In this document: positions 44,966 through 56,879 of the stretch, piece after piece
How the letters are laid out: every line of letters starts with the position of its first letter
Position numbering within the stretch: the first letter of the stretch is position 1
Assembly (NCBI RefSeq): GCF_900101545.1
Contig: NZ_FMZU01000014.1
Span: 1 to 64,000, forward strand
Direction of reading: 5' to 3'
From: Variovorax sp. CF079
GTDB lineage: Bacteria > Pseudomonadota > Gammaproteobacteria > Burkholderiales > Burkholderiaceae_C
DNA: 64,000 nt
Position numbers and translations under genes: made by a program
Notes under the pieces: model-generated
Told to the model about the DNA's origin: nothing
Seen by the model: only the letters and a program-made list of their open reading frames with translations
Database searches by the model: none

Positions 44966-45790
44966 ATGAGCATTACCTACAAAGACGCCGAGGGCGTGGC
45001 CGGCATGCGCGTGGCGTGCCGCCTCGCCTCCGAGGTGCTGGACTACCTGACCCCGCACGTCAAACCCGGCGTGACCACCAACGAGATCGACAAGCTCGCG
45101 CACGACTACATCACGCAGGTCCAGGGCGGGATTCCGGCCCCGCTGAACTACATGGGCGCGAGCAGCGTGCCCTACCCCAAGTCCATCTGCACCTCGGTCA
45201 ACCACGTGGTGTGCCATGGCATCCCGAACGACAAGCCGCTGAAGAAGGGCGACATCGTCAACTGCGACATCACTGTCATCAAGGACGGCTGGCACGGCGA
45301 CACCAGCCGCATGTTCGTGGTCGGCGACGCCTCGATCGCAGCCAAGCGGCTGTGCGCCTTCACCTACGACGCGATGTGGCACGGCATCGTCAAGGTGAAG
45401 CCTGGCGTGCACCTGGGCGACATCGGCTGGGCGATCCAGCGCTTCGCCGAAAGCAACGGTTTCTCGGTGGTGCGCGAGTTCTGCGGCCACGGCATCGGCC
45501 GTGGCTTCCATGAAGAGCCGCAGGTGCTGCACTACGGCAAGCCCGGCACGCTGGACGAACTCAAGCCCGGCATGACCTTCACCATCGAACCGATGATCAA
45601 CGCCGGCAAGCGCGACATCAAGGAAGACGCCCGCGGCGGCCAGTACGACGGCTGGACCATCGTCACGCGCGACCACTCGCTGTCGGCACAGTGGGAGCAC
45701 ACCGTGCTGGTCACCGAGACCGGTTACGAGGTGCTCACGCTCTCGGCCGGCAGCCCGCCGCCTCCTGCTTTCGTCAACGCCGCGGCTTGA
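44966..45790 (+). CDS. map: Type I methionine aminopeptidase
   Basis: A 274-aa MetAP that removes the initiator Met. Metal ligands are in VNCDITVIKDGWHGDTSRMF (two Asp), CGHGIGRGFHEEP (His and Glu region), FTIEPMIN (Glu) and QWEHTVLVTETGYEVLT (Glu). The substrate Cys/His pocket ICTSVNHVVCHGIP is intact. The C-terminus has a Pro/Ala tail of about 15 residues. It lies 26 bp upstream of glnD. No ribosome site precedes the ATG. Confidence 0.97.
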   Translation: MSITYKDAEGVAGMRVACRLASEVLDYLTPHVKPGVTTNEIDKLAHDYITQVQGGIPAPLNYMGASSVPYPKSICTSVNHVVCHGIPNDKPLKKGDIVNCDITVIKDGWHGDTSRMFVVGDASIAAKRLCAFTYDAMWHGIVKVKPGVHLGDIGWAIQRFAESNGFSVVREFCGHGIGRGFHEEPQVLHYGKPGTLDELKPGMTFTIEPMINAGKRDIKEDARGGQYDGWTIVTRDHSLSAQWEHTVLVTETGYEVLTLSAGSPPPPAFVNAAA

Positions 45791-45816
45791 CGCCGGCCCG
45801 GCCTCTGAGGGCAGCC

Positions 45817-48405
45817 ATGGTGGACATTCCATCGTTGCGCGACGCCTACCGCACGCACAAGCTGGCGCTGTTCGACCAGCTGCGCTGCGCGCGCGCGCCC
45901 ACGCGCAGCGTCCACACCGTGCTGCGCCAGTTGGCCGCCCTGGCCGACGAGGCGCTCAACGCGCTGTGGGCCGATGCCGGCTTCGGCAGCCAGTTCGCGC
46001 TGGTCGCGGTCGGCGGCTTCGGCCGGAGCGAGCTGTTCCCCTATTCCGACGTCGACGTGCTGCTGCTGCTGCCGCAGGACCACGCGATGGCCATCGAGCC
46101 GGCGCGGATCGAGGCCTTCATTGGCCAGTGCTGGGACACCGGGCTCGAGATCGGCTCCAGCGTGCGCACGATCGACGAGTGCCTGGCCGAGGCCGCGAAG
46201 GATGTCACGGTCCAGACCTCGCTGCTCGAATCCCGCCTCATCGCCGGCGACAAGAAGCTGTATGCGGGCTTCCGGAAGCGCTTCGTCGCCGCCATCGACC
46301 CGCAGGCCTTCTTCGCCGCCAAGTCGCAGGAGATGCGGCATCGGCACCAGAAGTTCGACAACACGCCCTACGCGCTCGAGCCCAACTGCAAGGAATCGCC
46401 CGGCGGCCTGCGGGATCTGCAGACCATCCTCTGGATGACCAAGGCCGCCGGCTTCGGCAAGCGCTGGGACGACTTGGCGAAGAACGGCCTGGCCACGGCC
46501 TTCGAGGTGCAGCAGATCAAGCGCAACGAGGCGCTCCTGAGCCTGATCCGCGCGCGCCTGCACGTGACCGCCAACCGGCGCGAGGACCGGCTGGTGTTCG
46601 ACCTGCAGACCGCCGTCGCCGCCACCTTCGGCTACGTCGGCGAGTCGCAGCGCAAGTCCAGCGAGGCGCTGATGCGCCGCTACTACTGGGCGGCCAAGGC
46701 GGTCACGCAGCTCAACCAGATCCTCCTGCTCAACATCGCCGAGCGGCTGCAGCCGCAGGCCGAAGAGGCGACGCGGATCAACGAGCGCTTCTTCGAGCGG
46801 GCCGGGCTGATCGAGGTGGCGAGCGACGACCTGTACCTCAAGGACCCGCACGCGATCCTCGAGACCTTCCTGCTCTACCAGAAGACCATCGGCGTCAACG
46901 GCCTTTCGGCCCGCACGCTGCGCGCGCTCTATAACGCGCGCCACGCGATGGACAGCAAGTTCCGCAACGACCGCGTGAACCACGTGACCTTCATGCGCAT
47001 GCTGCTGGAGCCGCGCGGCATCACGCACGCGTTCAGGCTCATGAACCAGACCTCGGTGCTGGGGCGCTACCTGCGCGTGTTCCGCAGCATCGTCGGGCAG
47101 ATGCAGCACGACCTGTTCCACGTCTACACGGTCGACCAGCACATCCTGATGGTGCTGCGCAACGTGCGGCGCTTCTTCATCGTCGAGCATGCGCACGAAT
47201 ACCCGTTCTGCTCGCAGCTTGCGGCCGGCTGGGACAAGCCCTGGATCCTGTATGTCGCGGCCCTGTTCCACGACATCGCCAAGGGCCGCGGCGGCGACCA
47301 TTCGGAGCTGGGCGCGCGCGACGTGCGCCGCTTCTGCCGCCAGCACGAGATCGCGCGCGAGGACGCCAAGCTGATCGAATTCCTGGTGGCCGAGCACCTG
47401 GTGATGAGCCAGGTCGCGCAGAAGCAGGACCTGAGCGATCCGAAGGTGATCGGCGACTTCGCCAAGCGCGTCGGCAACGAACGCTACCTGACCGCCCTCT
47501 ACCTGCTCACCATCGCCGACATCCGCGGCACCTCGCCGCGCGTGTGGAACGCCTGGAAAGGCAAGCTGCTCGAGGACCTCTACCGCTCGACGCTGCGCGC
47601 GCTGGGCGGCCGCATGCCCGACCCCGGCGCCGAGGTCGAGGCGCGCAAGCGCGAGGCGCTGGTGCAGCTCGCGCTGCATGCGCAGCCTTTCGAGGCGCAC
47701 AAGGCGCTGTGGGAGACGCTCGACGTCGGCTACTTCATGCGGCACGACGCATCCGAGATCGCCTGGCACACCATGCAGTTGTCGCGCCATGTGCCGCACA
47801 AGGACGTGCCGGTCGACCCGCAAACGCCGGCCGTCGTTCGCGCGCGGCTCTCGCCGGTGGGCGAGGGCTTGCAGGTGGTGGTCTACACCCCCGACCAGCC
47901 GGACCTGTTCGCGCGCATCTGCGGCTACTTCGACCAGTCTTCCTTCAGCATCCTCGACGCCAAGGTGCACACCGCCACCAACGGCTACGGGCTCGACACC
48001 TTCCAGGTTGTCACCACCTTCATCCCCGAGCACTATCGCGACCTGATCAACATGGTGGAGACCGGCCTGGCCAAGACGCTCGACGAGGCCGGCCCCTTGC
48101 CCCCGCCGAGCAAGGGCCGCGTATCGCGCCGGGTGCGCAGCTTCCCGATCAAGCCGCGCATCAGCCTGCTGCCCGACGACAAGGCGCAGCGCTGGCTGCT
48201 CAGCATCTCGGCCAGCGATCGCGCGGGCCTCTTGTATTCGGTGGCGCGCGTGCTGGCACGCCATCACCTGAACCTGCAGCTGGCCAAGGTCACGACCCTG
48301 GGCGAGCGCGTGGAAGACACCTTCCTGATCAGCGGCTCGGAACTGCAGGGACAGCGGGCGCAACTCGCGATCGAAACCGAGTTGCTCGAAGCGCTCGCAG
48401 CTTGA
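45817..48405 (+). CDS. glnD: [Protein-PII] uridylyltransferase / uridylyl-removing enzyme
   Basis: An 862-aa bifunctional nitrogen sensor that adds and removes UMP on PII. The nucleotidyltransferase motif GGFGRSELFPYSDVDVL is at residues 66-82 (Asp78 and Asp80). The HD domain for removal (ALFHDIAKGRGGDHSELG) is near residue 485. Two C-terminal glutamine-sensing ACT domains begin near 685 and 794. The ATG at 45817 follows GAGGG with seven-base spacing. It is co-directional with map. Confidence 0.97.
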   Translation: MVDIPSLRDAYRTHKLALFDQLRCARAPTRSVHTVLRQLAALADEALNALWADAGFGSQFALVAVGGFGRSELFPYSDVDVLLLLPQDHAMAIEPARIEAFIGQCWDTGLEIGSSVRTIDECLAEAAKDVTVQTSLLESRLIAGDKKLYAGFRKRFVAAIDPQAFFAAKSQEMRHRHQKFDNTPYALEPNCKESPGGLRDLQTILWMTKAAGFGKRWDDLAKNGLATAFEVQQIKRNEALLSLIRARLHVTANRREDRLVFDLQTAVAATFGYVGESQRKSSEALMRRYYWAAKAVTQLNQILLLNIAERLQPQAEEATRINERFFERAGLIEVASDDLYLKDPHAILETFLLYQKTIGVNGLSARTLRALYNARHAMDSKFRNDRVNHVTFMRMLLEPRGITHAFRLMNQTSVLGRYLRVFRSIVGQMQHDLFHVYTVDQHILMVLRNVRRFFIVEHAHEYPFCSQLAAGWDKPWILYVAALFHDIAKGRGGDHSELGARDVRRFCRQHEIAREDAKLIEFLVAEHLVMSQVAQKQDLSDPKVIGDFAKRVGNERYLTALYLLTIADIRGTSPRVWNAWKGKLLEDLYRSTLRALGGRMPDPGAEVEARKREALVQLALHAQPFEAHKALWETLDVGYFMRHDASEIAWHTMQLSRHVPHKDVPVDPQTPAVVRARLSPVGEGLQVVVYTPDQPDLFARICGYFDQSSFSILDAKVHTATNGYGLDTFQVVTTFIPEHYRDLINMVETGLAKTLDEAGPLPPPSKGRVSRRVRSFPIKPRISLLPDDKAQRWLLSISASDRAGLLYSVARVLARHHLNLQLAKVTTLGERVEDTFLISGSELQGQRAQLAIETELLEALAA

Positions 48406-48495
48406 GCGGGCCGCGCAAACCCGCCGCCGAGCGGCGCCGGGACGAATTTTATCGACCACAATCGCCCTGTTTTTTAACAACAGAAAGGCTTCGAC

Positions 48496-48900
48496 ATGAT
48501 CCGTTCCGACGACACCGGCAAACTCGTTCTGCGCCTGGCACTTGGCATCCTGATCCTGCTCCACGGCATCGCCAAGATCAACGGTGGGGTGGGCTTCTTG
48601 TCCAGCACGCTGGCCTCGCATGGTCTGCCGGGCGCATTGGCCTACCTGGTCTACATCGGCGAGATCGTTGCGCCGGTGCTGCTGATCATCGGCCTGTACA
48701 CGCGTCCCGCGGCATGGATCATGGTCATCAACATGCTGGTGGCGATCTGGCTGGTGCACATGAAGGAGCTCGGCTTGCTCAACAAGCAAGGTGGCTGGGC
48801 GCTCGAGCTGCAGGGCATGTACCTGTTCGGCGCGCTGGCAGTCGCCTTCCTGGGCGCCGGCCGTTTCAGCATCGGCGGCACAGGCGGCAAGTACAACTAA
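48496..48900 (+). CDS. DoxX family membrane protein
   Basis: A 134-aa protein with four hydrophobic helices of the DoxX/DUF4870-like quinol-related family. The region LVLRLALGILILLHGIAKIN and YLVYIGEIVAPVLLIIGLYT is typical. Family members are small inner-membrane subunits, sometimes tied to thiosulfate:quinone oxidoreductase or redox stress; the role here is unknown. An AGAAAGG site precedes the ATG. The 90-bp gap after glnD shows no strong terminator. Confidence 0.9.
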   Translation: MIRSDDTGKLVLRLALGILILLHGIAKINGGVGFLSSTLASHGLPGALAYLVYIGEIVAPVLLIIGLYTRPAAWIMVINMLVAIWLVHMKELGLLNKQGGWALELQGMYLFGALAVAFLGAGRFSIGGTGGKYN

Positions 48901-48918
48901 GGGCGACTAAGGGCGGGG

Positions 48919-49458
48919 TTAGTCGTCTTCGGCCGCATCGAGGCCCGGGAACAGAACCTCGGTGTAGCCGAAGCGCGAGAAATCGCGCACCCGCATCGGG
49001 TAGAGCTTGCCCAGCAGGTGATCCACCTCGTGCTGCACCACCCGGGCGTGGAAGCCACTCACCGTGCGATCGATGGGATCGCCGTAGGAGTCGAAGCCGG
49101 TGTAGCGGATGGTGGCGAAACGCGGTACCACGCCGCGCAGGCCCGGCACCGAGAGGCAGCCTTCCCAGCCCTCCTCTTCCTCGTCGCCGACCGGCGTGAT
49201 CATCGGGTTGACGAGCACCGTGCGCGGCACGATCGGCGCGTCCGGGTAGCGCGGATTGATGGTGTCGGTGCCGAAGATCACCAACTGCTGATCGACGCCG
49301 ATCTGCGGCGCCGCGAGGCCGGCGCCGTTGACGGCGTGCATGGTCTCGAACATGTCGCGCACCAGCAGGTGCAGTTCGTCGGTGTCGAATGCGGCAACCG
49401 GCTGCGCGATGCGCAGCAGCCTCGGGTCACCCATCTTGAGAATCTCGCGTACCGTCAT
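48919..49458 (-). CDS. def: Peptide deformylase
   Basis: A 179-aa metalloenzyme that removes the formyl group from initiator Met. All three motifs are intact: [10 protein letters not shown] (residues 45-54), EGCLSVPG (metal Cys) and QHEVDHLLG (two metal His, catalytic Glu). The C-terminus has a short acidic tail. It is convergent with the DoxX gene. It is not adjacent to fmt, so a second def gene may exist elsewhere. Confidence 0.97.
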   Translation of the reverse strand: MTVREILKMGDPRLLRIAQPVAAFDTDELHLLVRDMFETMHAVNGAGLAAPQIGVDQQLVIFGTDTINPRYPDAPIVPRTVLVNPMITPVGDEEEEGWEGCLSVPGLRGVVPRFATIRYTGFDSYGDPIDRTVSGFHARVVQHEVDHLLGKLYPMRVRDFSRFGYTEVLFPGLDAAEDD

Positions 49459-49492
49459 GAGGCAATTATCGCCACCGCGGCCGCGAATGAGC

Positions 49493-49927
49493 TCAGGGCG
49501 GCGTCTGGTTGCGGGAATCCGGCGAGGTCAGCATCTGATTGATCTCGCGCGGCGAGCGGCCGGGCGGAACCGGGACGATGTTGCCGGCCACGCCGCCGCC
49601 GGGCCGCGCACCCGCATCAGGCCGCACACCTGCACCAGGCCGCGGGCCGAATCCTGGACGCGGAACCGGGACCGGGACCGGGACCGGATGCGCATAGCCG
49701 TGGCGCGGCCCGTAGTCGTAGTAGCCGGGACGGCCATAGTAGGGATAGCGAGGCCGCGAATAGTAGGTGCCGTCGATGTACACGTTCGGCTGGACGACGG
49801 CCGGGCCCGGATCCACGTAGTAGGGTTCGGAATAGCCGTAGGAGCCCGCCGGGTAAGCGACGCAGCCGCCGAGCAGGGCCACTCCGCCGAGGGCGAGGCA
49901 AGTTCCGAGTAGACGAATTCTGTTCAT
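49493..49927 (-). CDS. Pro/Tyr/Gly-rich lipoprotein
   Basis: A 144-aa secreted lipoprotein. The signal peptide ends in lipobox LLGGC (about Cys22). The mature part is rich in Tyr, Pro and Gly ([19 protein letters not shown]) and then has a [11 protein letters not shown] run and a Gly/Pro/Arg tail. The end reads [17 protein letters not shown]. The ATG at 49927 has a CAGGAG site. I do not recognise a functional family; a cell-envelope structural or stress role is plausible. A 6-bp tandem repeat encodes the VP run. Confidence 0.82.
   Translation of the reverse strand: MNRIRLLGTCLALGGVALLGGCVAYPAGSYGYSEPYYVDPGPAVVQPNVYIDGTYYSRPRYPYYGRPGYYDYGPRHGYAHPVPVPVPVPRPGFGPRPGAGVRPDAGARPGGGVAGNIVPVPPGRSPREINQMLTSPDSRNQTPP
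49662..49685. repeat. 6-bp tandem repeat inside the lipoprotein gene
   Basis: Four consecutive units (GGAACC, then GGGACC three times) encode the Pro-Val run on the minus strand. Such in-frame hexamer repeats can expand or shrink by slippage without frameshift, so the length of the run may vary between strains. Confidence 0.7.
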
Positions 49928-50028
49928 GATGGACTCCTGGTCGGCACCCTTGTTCAACGTCCGGTTGTAGGCCTTGTTGACTGCGTTTGTATGAAGTCGC
50001 GTAACGCCCGGTAAAGCAGCCGGCCCGG

Positions 50029-52110
<2,082 letters not shown>

Positions 52111-52111
52111 T

Positions 52112-52200
52112 CACCCCCAGGCTTGCCCACTTCGTGTGGCCGCCCACCCCCTCGCCGGGGGCAATACCAGCGGCCCGGCAAAGCCGGTTCCGCGGTATTC
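52112..52200. repeat. Dispersed hairpin repeat, related copy between zipA and ligA
   Basis: The 118-bp gap holds GGCTTGCCCACTTCGTGTGG followed by an ACCCCCTCGCCGGGGGC hairpin. A second hairpin follows at 52164-52198 whose arms ATACC-A-GCGG and CCGC-GGTAT enclose a GGC/GCC inner stem. It resembles the copies at 22218 and 63690 in its C-run, G-run and CACTTCGT core. Confidence 0.6.
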
Positions 52201-52225
52201 CTGGCGGAAGAAAGAATAGTCAACT

Positions 52226-53326
52226 TCACGAGAATAAACGGCGCGCCAGGGGCGAGCCGGCCGAGAGATCGCGTGAATCGAGCGTGTCGTAGAGCTGCTG
52301 GAGATCGGCGCCGATCACGTCCATGGTGTCTTCGCGCAAGGGCTGGCCGTCGCTGTCGGTCACGATGCCGTCCATCTCGCGCGCCAGCGTGGCGGCGGTT
52401 TCGCGCATGCGTTCGAAGGGCCGCTCGGCGCGGTCGACTTGCGGCACGTCGAGGCTCAGCGTGAGTTCGCGGATGGCCGACTGCGCCGGATCGTCGGCCA
52501 GCGCGGCCTGGGTGTCGAAGGACAGGCCGAGGATCGGCGGCAACCCCACTTCGCCCGCGGGCAGCACCATCCGGCCCGGAATGATGCCGGCCACGAAGCC
52601 CAGCCGCGCCGCGTTCTGCTGCACATAGCCCGGGCTCCAGGCCGCGTGCAGCGCGCGCAGCACGAAGCTCAGCTGCGCGTCGTGCGAACTCGCGAACTGG
52701 TCGAGCTCGCGGGCGCGCGCCACCTCGTCCAGCATCTCCGGAAACTCGGGCGCGCCGTTCACCGCATCGGCGAAGGCCTGCGCCTTGACGACGAATTCGG
52801 AGTACTCGATCTCGTTGAGCGCACCGGTGCGGTTGGCCAGCTGCACGCCGGCCTGAAAAGCGCCGTAGCGCTGGCCGGGTGCCGCGGGCTCCCATTCGCC
52901 GGTGTGCTCGTTGAGGCCTTCGATCGCGACCGGCTTGCTGCCGGCGCGCCGCGTGGCCGGCATGCCGGCGATCGCCGCGTCGCCGGAGGCCAGGCCGTCG
53001 AGGGAGATCGGCGCGATCACGTCGATCAGCGGATCGAGGCCGCCGCGGCGTTCGGCCGTCGGCACCGGCAACGCACTGGGCGCCGGCAGGTCGGGGTCGA
53101 ACAGCGGCTCGTGGCGTTCGCTGCCCAGCTTCTGGTGCGGATCGATGTGCAGGACGGGCTCTTCGTCGCGCGTGACCGGCGCAGGCGCGGTCTCGGGCGG
53201 CGCGCTGTCCTGCGGCGCATCGGGCTGCCGCGGCGCATTGCGGCGCGACATCCATGTGTTGTAGCCGACCACGGCCGCCAGTACGAGGCCGCCGAGGATC
53301 GCAAGGGCGACGGTGAGGCTGCTCAT
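52226..53326 (-). CDS. zipA: ZipA-like cell division protein
   Basis: A 366-aa protein with one N-terminal membrane helix (VALAILGGLVLAAVVGYNTW), a long Pro/Ala/Asp-rich flexible linker (about residues 30-110) and a C-terminal globular domain consistent with the FtsZ-binding ZipA fold (about 220-366). ZipA anchors FtsZ to the membrane. Sequence conservation is low outside gammaproteobacteria; the architecture and the smc-zipA-ligA order make the call. It lies 13 bp downstream of smc. Confidence 0.85.
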   Translation of the reverse strand: MSSLTVALAILGGLVLAAVVGYNTWMSRRNAPRQPDAPQDSAPPETAPAPVTRDEEPVLHIDPHQKLGSERHEPLFDPDLPAPSALPVPTAERRGGLDPLIDVIAPISLDGLASGDAAIAGMPATRRAGSKPVAIEGLNEHTGEWEPAAPGQRYGAFQAGVQLANRTGALNEIEYSEFVVKAQAFADAVNGAPEFPEMLDEVARARELDQFASSHDAQLSFVLRALHAAWSPGYVQQNAARLGFVAGIIPGRMVLPAGEVGLPPILGLSFDTQAALADDPAQSAIRELTLSLDVPQVDRAERPFERMRETAATLAREMDGIVTDSDGQPLREDTMDVIGADLQQLYDTLDSRDLSAGSPLARRLFS

Positions 53327-53339
53327 CGACGCTGTACGT

Positions 53340-56300
53340 CTAGGCTGCTTCGACCATCGACACGGCGGATTCCATGTCGACCGCCACGATGCGCGAAACA
53401 CCCTGCTCCTGCATGGTCACGCCGATCAGTTGTTCGGCCATCTCCATCGCGATCTTGTTGTGGCTGATGAAGAGGAACTGGGTTTCGCGGCTCATGGCGG
53501 TCACGAGTTTGGCATAGCGTTCGGTGTTGGCGTCGTCCAGCGGCGCGTCCACTTCGTCCAAGAGGCAGAAGGGGGCCGGGTTGAGCTGGAAGATCGCGAA
53601 CACCAGTGCGATGGCGGTGAGCGCCTTCTCGCCGCCCGAGAGCAGGTGGATGGTCTGGTTCTTCTTGCCGGGCGGCTGCGCCATCACCTGCACGCCGGAA
53701 TCGAGGATCTCGTCGCCGGTCATCATGAGCTTGGCATTGCCGCCGCCGAAGAGCTCCGGGAACATGCGACTGAAGTGCTCGTTGACGATCTTGAAGGTGC
53801 CGCCGAGCAATTCGCGCGTTTCGGCGTCGATCTTGCGGATCGCGTCCTCCAGCGTGCCGATCGCCTCGTTCAGGTCGGCCGACTGCGCGTCGAGGAAAGT
53901 CTTGCGTTCGCTGGCCACCGCGAGTTCGTCGAGCGCGGCGAGGTTGACGGCGCCGAGCGAAGCCACCTCGCGGTTGAGGCGATCGATTTCGCTTTGCAGG
54001 CCGGTGAGCCGCACCTTGTCGGTTTCGATCGACAGCGCGATCGCTTCGAGGTCGGCCTCGGCATCGGTCAGCAGCTGCTGGTACTGCTCGAAGCCGAGCC
54101 GCGCGGCCTGCTCCTTCAGCTGGAACTCGGTGATGCGCTGGCGCAGCGGGTCGAGCTCGCGTTCGAGCTGCAGGCGGCGCTCGTCGCTCGCGCGCAGTTT
54201 GAGGGTGAGGTCGTCGTACTGGCTGCGCGCGGCGCCGAGCGCGGTTTCGCGTTCGAGCTTGAGCGCCAGCGCGTCCTGCAGGCCCGCCTGCGCGGCCGCG
54301 TCGGACAAGCGACCCAATTCGGCGCGCGCGCGCTCGTCTTCCTCCGCCAGCGAGACGGTCTGCTGCGTCGCGGTTTCGATCGCGCGATTGAGTTCGGCGC
54401 GGCGCGCTTCGAGAGTGCGCTGGGCGAAGGTCGCTTCCTGCGCCTGGCGCTCCAGGCTGCGGTGCTGCTCGCGGCTCGCGGTGAGCGCACGGCCGGCCTC
54501 GATCACGCGCTCGTCGAGCTGCGCGTGGCGCTCCTGGCTGTCGGCGAGCTGCATGTCGAGCTCTTCGAAGCGCGCCTCCGCGTTCACGCGCTTTTCCTGC
54601 AGGTCTTCGAGCTGGGCCTCGACTTCGCCGAGATCGTTGGAAAGCTGCTCGCTGCGTGCGCGCGTCTGCTCGGCCAGCTGCGAGAGCCGCAGCGTTTCGA
54701 CCTGGAGCTCGTGCGCGCGCGACTGCGTTTCGGCCGCTTCGCGGCGCGCCGTGACGAGCCGCGAAGCCGCATCGCCGTAAGCCGCTTCGGCACGCGCCAG
54801 CGCGGTGCGCGCCTCTTCGGCGATCAGGGTCTGGGCGCGCAGCTGGCGATCGAGGTTCTCCATCTCCTGCTGGCGGGCCAGCAGGCCGGCCTGCTCGGAG
54901 TCCTGGGCATAGAAGCTCACGCTGTGCGCGGTGACCGCGTGGCCGCTCCTGACGTAGATCGCCTCGCCGGGCTGCAGCTTGTCGCGCTGCGCCAAGGCCT
55001 CTTCGAGCGTTTGCGCCGTCAGGCAGCCATGCAGCCAGTCGGTCAGCAAGGCCTGCTGGCCCGCATCGCTCAGGCGCAGCAGATCCGACAGACGCGGCAG
55101 CGCGCTCTGGCCCTGCGGCGCACCGGCAGCCGGCGGGCTGTAGAAGGCCAGCTTGGCCGGCGGCGCATCGCTGCCGAAGGCGCGGACCATGTCGAGCCGG
55201 CTGACTTCGAGCGCGCCGAGACGCTCGCGCAGCGCCGCTTCGAGCGCGTTCTCCCAGCCTTGCTCGATGTGGATGCGGCTCCACAGGCCTTGCAAGCCTT
55301 CGAGGCCGTGCTTCGCGAGCCAGGGTGCGAGCTTGCCGTCGGTCTTGACCTTTTCCTGCAGCGCCTTTAGCGCTTCGAGGCGCGCGGAGAGTTCGGCATG
55401 GCGCGCGCCTTCGGTATTGACGGCCTGCTGGCGGGTGCGGCGGTCGTCGTCGAGCTGCGGAACGGCTTCCTGCAGCTCGTGCAGGCGCGCGTCGGCTTCG
55501 CTGGACGCCTCCTGCGCGGCCGCCAGTTGCTCCTGCAGGTCGTGCAGCCGCGCTTCGTCGGGCGCCGCGAGCGCGTTCTGGTCGCTGCGCAGGCGTTCGG
55601 CGCGCTGCGTGAGCTGGCGGCTTTGTTCTTCGATGTTGCGCTGGTCGGCGGCCAGCACCTGAATCTGCTGCTGAACCTGCGCGACGCTGGCGCGCTGGGC
55701 GTTGGCTTCACCCTGTGCGCGCTGCTGCGCCTCTTCGAGGCCGGGCATGCGTGCGTCGTGTTCCTCGAGCTGCGCCGCCAGCAGTTCGGCCTGTTCCTCG
55801 GCGTTCACGCCCTGCCCGGCCAGGGTTTCGATTTCCGCCTCGGCATCTTCGCGGCGCGTGTTCCACTGCGCGATCTGCTCGCTCAACTGGACCAGCCGCT
55901 GCTCCACCCGCTGGCGGCCCTCGACCACGAAGCGGATCTCGCCTTCGAGCCGGCCGACCTCCGCGCTGGCTTCGTACAGCTTGCCCTGCGCCTGGTTGAC
56001 CTGGTCGCCGGCCGCGTAGTGCGCCTGGCGCACGGTTTCGAGCTCGGCCTCGATGTGGCGCAGATCGGCCAAGCGCGATTCGAGGTCGTTGATCGCCTTT
56101 TCCGCGTCGGCCTTGACCTTGGCCTGATCGGCTTCGCTCTCGCTGCGCTTCAGGAACCACAGTTGATGCTGCTTGCGCGTGGCGTCGCCTTGCAGCGTGT
56201 TGTAGCGCGCGGCGACTTCGGCCTGCTTCTCGAGCTTTTCGAGGTTGCTGTTGAGTTCGCGCAGGATGTCTTCGACCCGCGTGAGGTTCTCGCGCGTATC

Positions 56301-56855
56301 GCCGAGCCGGTTCTCGGTCTCGCGGCGGCGCTCCTTGTACTTGGAGACGCCGGCGGCCTCTTCGAGAAAGAGCCGCAGCTCTTCGGGCTTGGATTCGATG
56401 ATGCGGCTGATCGTGCCCTGGCCGATGATCGCGTAGGCGCGCGGGCCGAGGCCGGTGCCGAGGAACACGTCCTGCACGTCGCGCCGGCGCACCGGCTGGT
56501 TGTTGATGTAGTAGCTCGAATTGCCGTCGCGCGTCAGCACCCGCTTGACCGCGATCTCGGTGAACTGCGCCCACTGGCCGCCGGCGCGATGGTCGGCGTT
56601 GTCGAACACCAGTTCCACGCTCGAACGGCTGGCCTGCTTGCGCGTGGTGGTGCCGTTGAAGATCACGTCCTGCATCGACTCGCCGCGCAGTTCGGAGGCG
56701 CGCGATTCGCCGAGCACCCAGCGCACCGCATCCATGATGTTCGACTTGCCGCAGCCGTTGGGGCCGACGACGCCCACCAGTTGGCCGGGCAGCAGGAAGT
56801 TGGTGGGTTCGGCGAAGGACTTGAAGCCGGAGAGCTTGATGGAATTGAGACGCAC
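53340..56855 (-). CDS. smc: Chromosome segregation protein SMC
   Basis: A 1171-aa SMC ATPase. Walker A GPNGCGKSN is near residues 32-40. Two long coiled coils flank the hinge domain (about residues 500-650, LEALQEKVKTDG to YVRSGHAV). The ABC signature HLLSGGEKALTAIALVFA and Walker B PFCLLDEVDAPLDDAN lie near the C-terminus. Length and ends are canonical. It is the first gene of the leftward smc-zipA-ligA unit. Direct ATTTGC repeats lie just upstream. Confidence 0.97.
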   Translation of the reverse strand: MRLNSIKLSGFKSFAEPTNFLLPGQLVGVVGPNGCGKSNIMDAVRWVLGESRASELRGESMQDVIFNGTTTRKQASRSSVELVFDNADHRAGGQWAQFTEIAVKRVLTRDGNSSYYINNQPVRRRDVQDVFLGTGLGPRAYAIIGQGTISRIIESKPEELRLFLEEAAGVSKYKERRRETENRLGDTRENLTRVEDILRELNSNLEKLEKQAEVAARYNTLQGDATRKQHQLWFLKRSESEADQAKVKADAEKAINDLESRLADLRHIEAELETVRQAHYAAGDQVNQAQGKLYEASAEVGRLEGEIRFVVEGRQRVEQRLVQLSEQIAQWNTRREDAEAEIETLAGQGVNAEEQAELLAAQLEEHDARMPGLEEAQQRAQGEANAQRASVAQVQQQIQVLAADQRNIEEQSRQLTQRAERLRSDQNALAAPDEARLHDLQEQLAAAQEASSEADARLHELQEAVPQLDDDRRTRQQAVNTEGARHAELSARLEALKALQEKVKTDGKLAPWLAKHGLEGLQGLWSRIHIEQGWENALEAALRERLGALEVSRLDMVRAFGSDAPPAKLAFYSPPAAGAPQGQSALPRLSDLLRLSDAGQQALLTDWLHGCLTAQTLEEALAQRDKLQPGEAIYVRSGHAVTAHSVSFYAQDSEQAGLLARQQEMENLDRQLRAQTLIAEEARTALARAEAAYGDAASRLVTARREAAETQSRAHELQVETLRLSQLAEQTRARSEQLSNDLGEVEAQLEDLQEKRVNAEARFEELDMQLADSQERHAQLDERVIEAGRALTASREQHRSLERQAQEATFAQRTLEARRAELNRAIETATQQTVSLAEEDERARAELGRLSDAAAQAGLQDALALKLERETALGAARSQYDDLTLKLRASDERRLQLERELDPLRQRITEFQLKEQAARLGFEQYQQLLTDAEADLEAIALSIETDKVRLTGLQSEIDRLNREVASLGAVNLAALDELAVASERKTFLDAQSADLNEAIGTLEDAIRKIDAETRELLGGTFKIVNEHFSRMFPELFGGGNAKLMMTGDEILDSGVQVMAQPPGKKNQTIHLLSGGEKALTAIALVFAIFQLNPAPFCLLDEVDAPLDDANTERYAKLVTAMSRETQFLFISHNKIAMEMAEQLIGVTMQEQGVSRIVAVDMESAVSMVEAA

Positions 56856-56879
56856 GACTGGTCGGCCTTAAGCCTGGTT

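Noticed and set aside
45724-48789. Minus-strand open frame of about 1000 codons opposite glnD
   Set aside because: Mirror image of the glnD coding frame; composition is that of an antisense shadow and it runs into unrelated neighbouring DNA.
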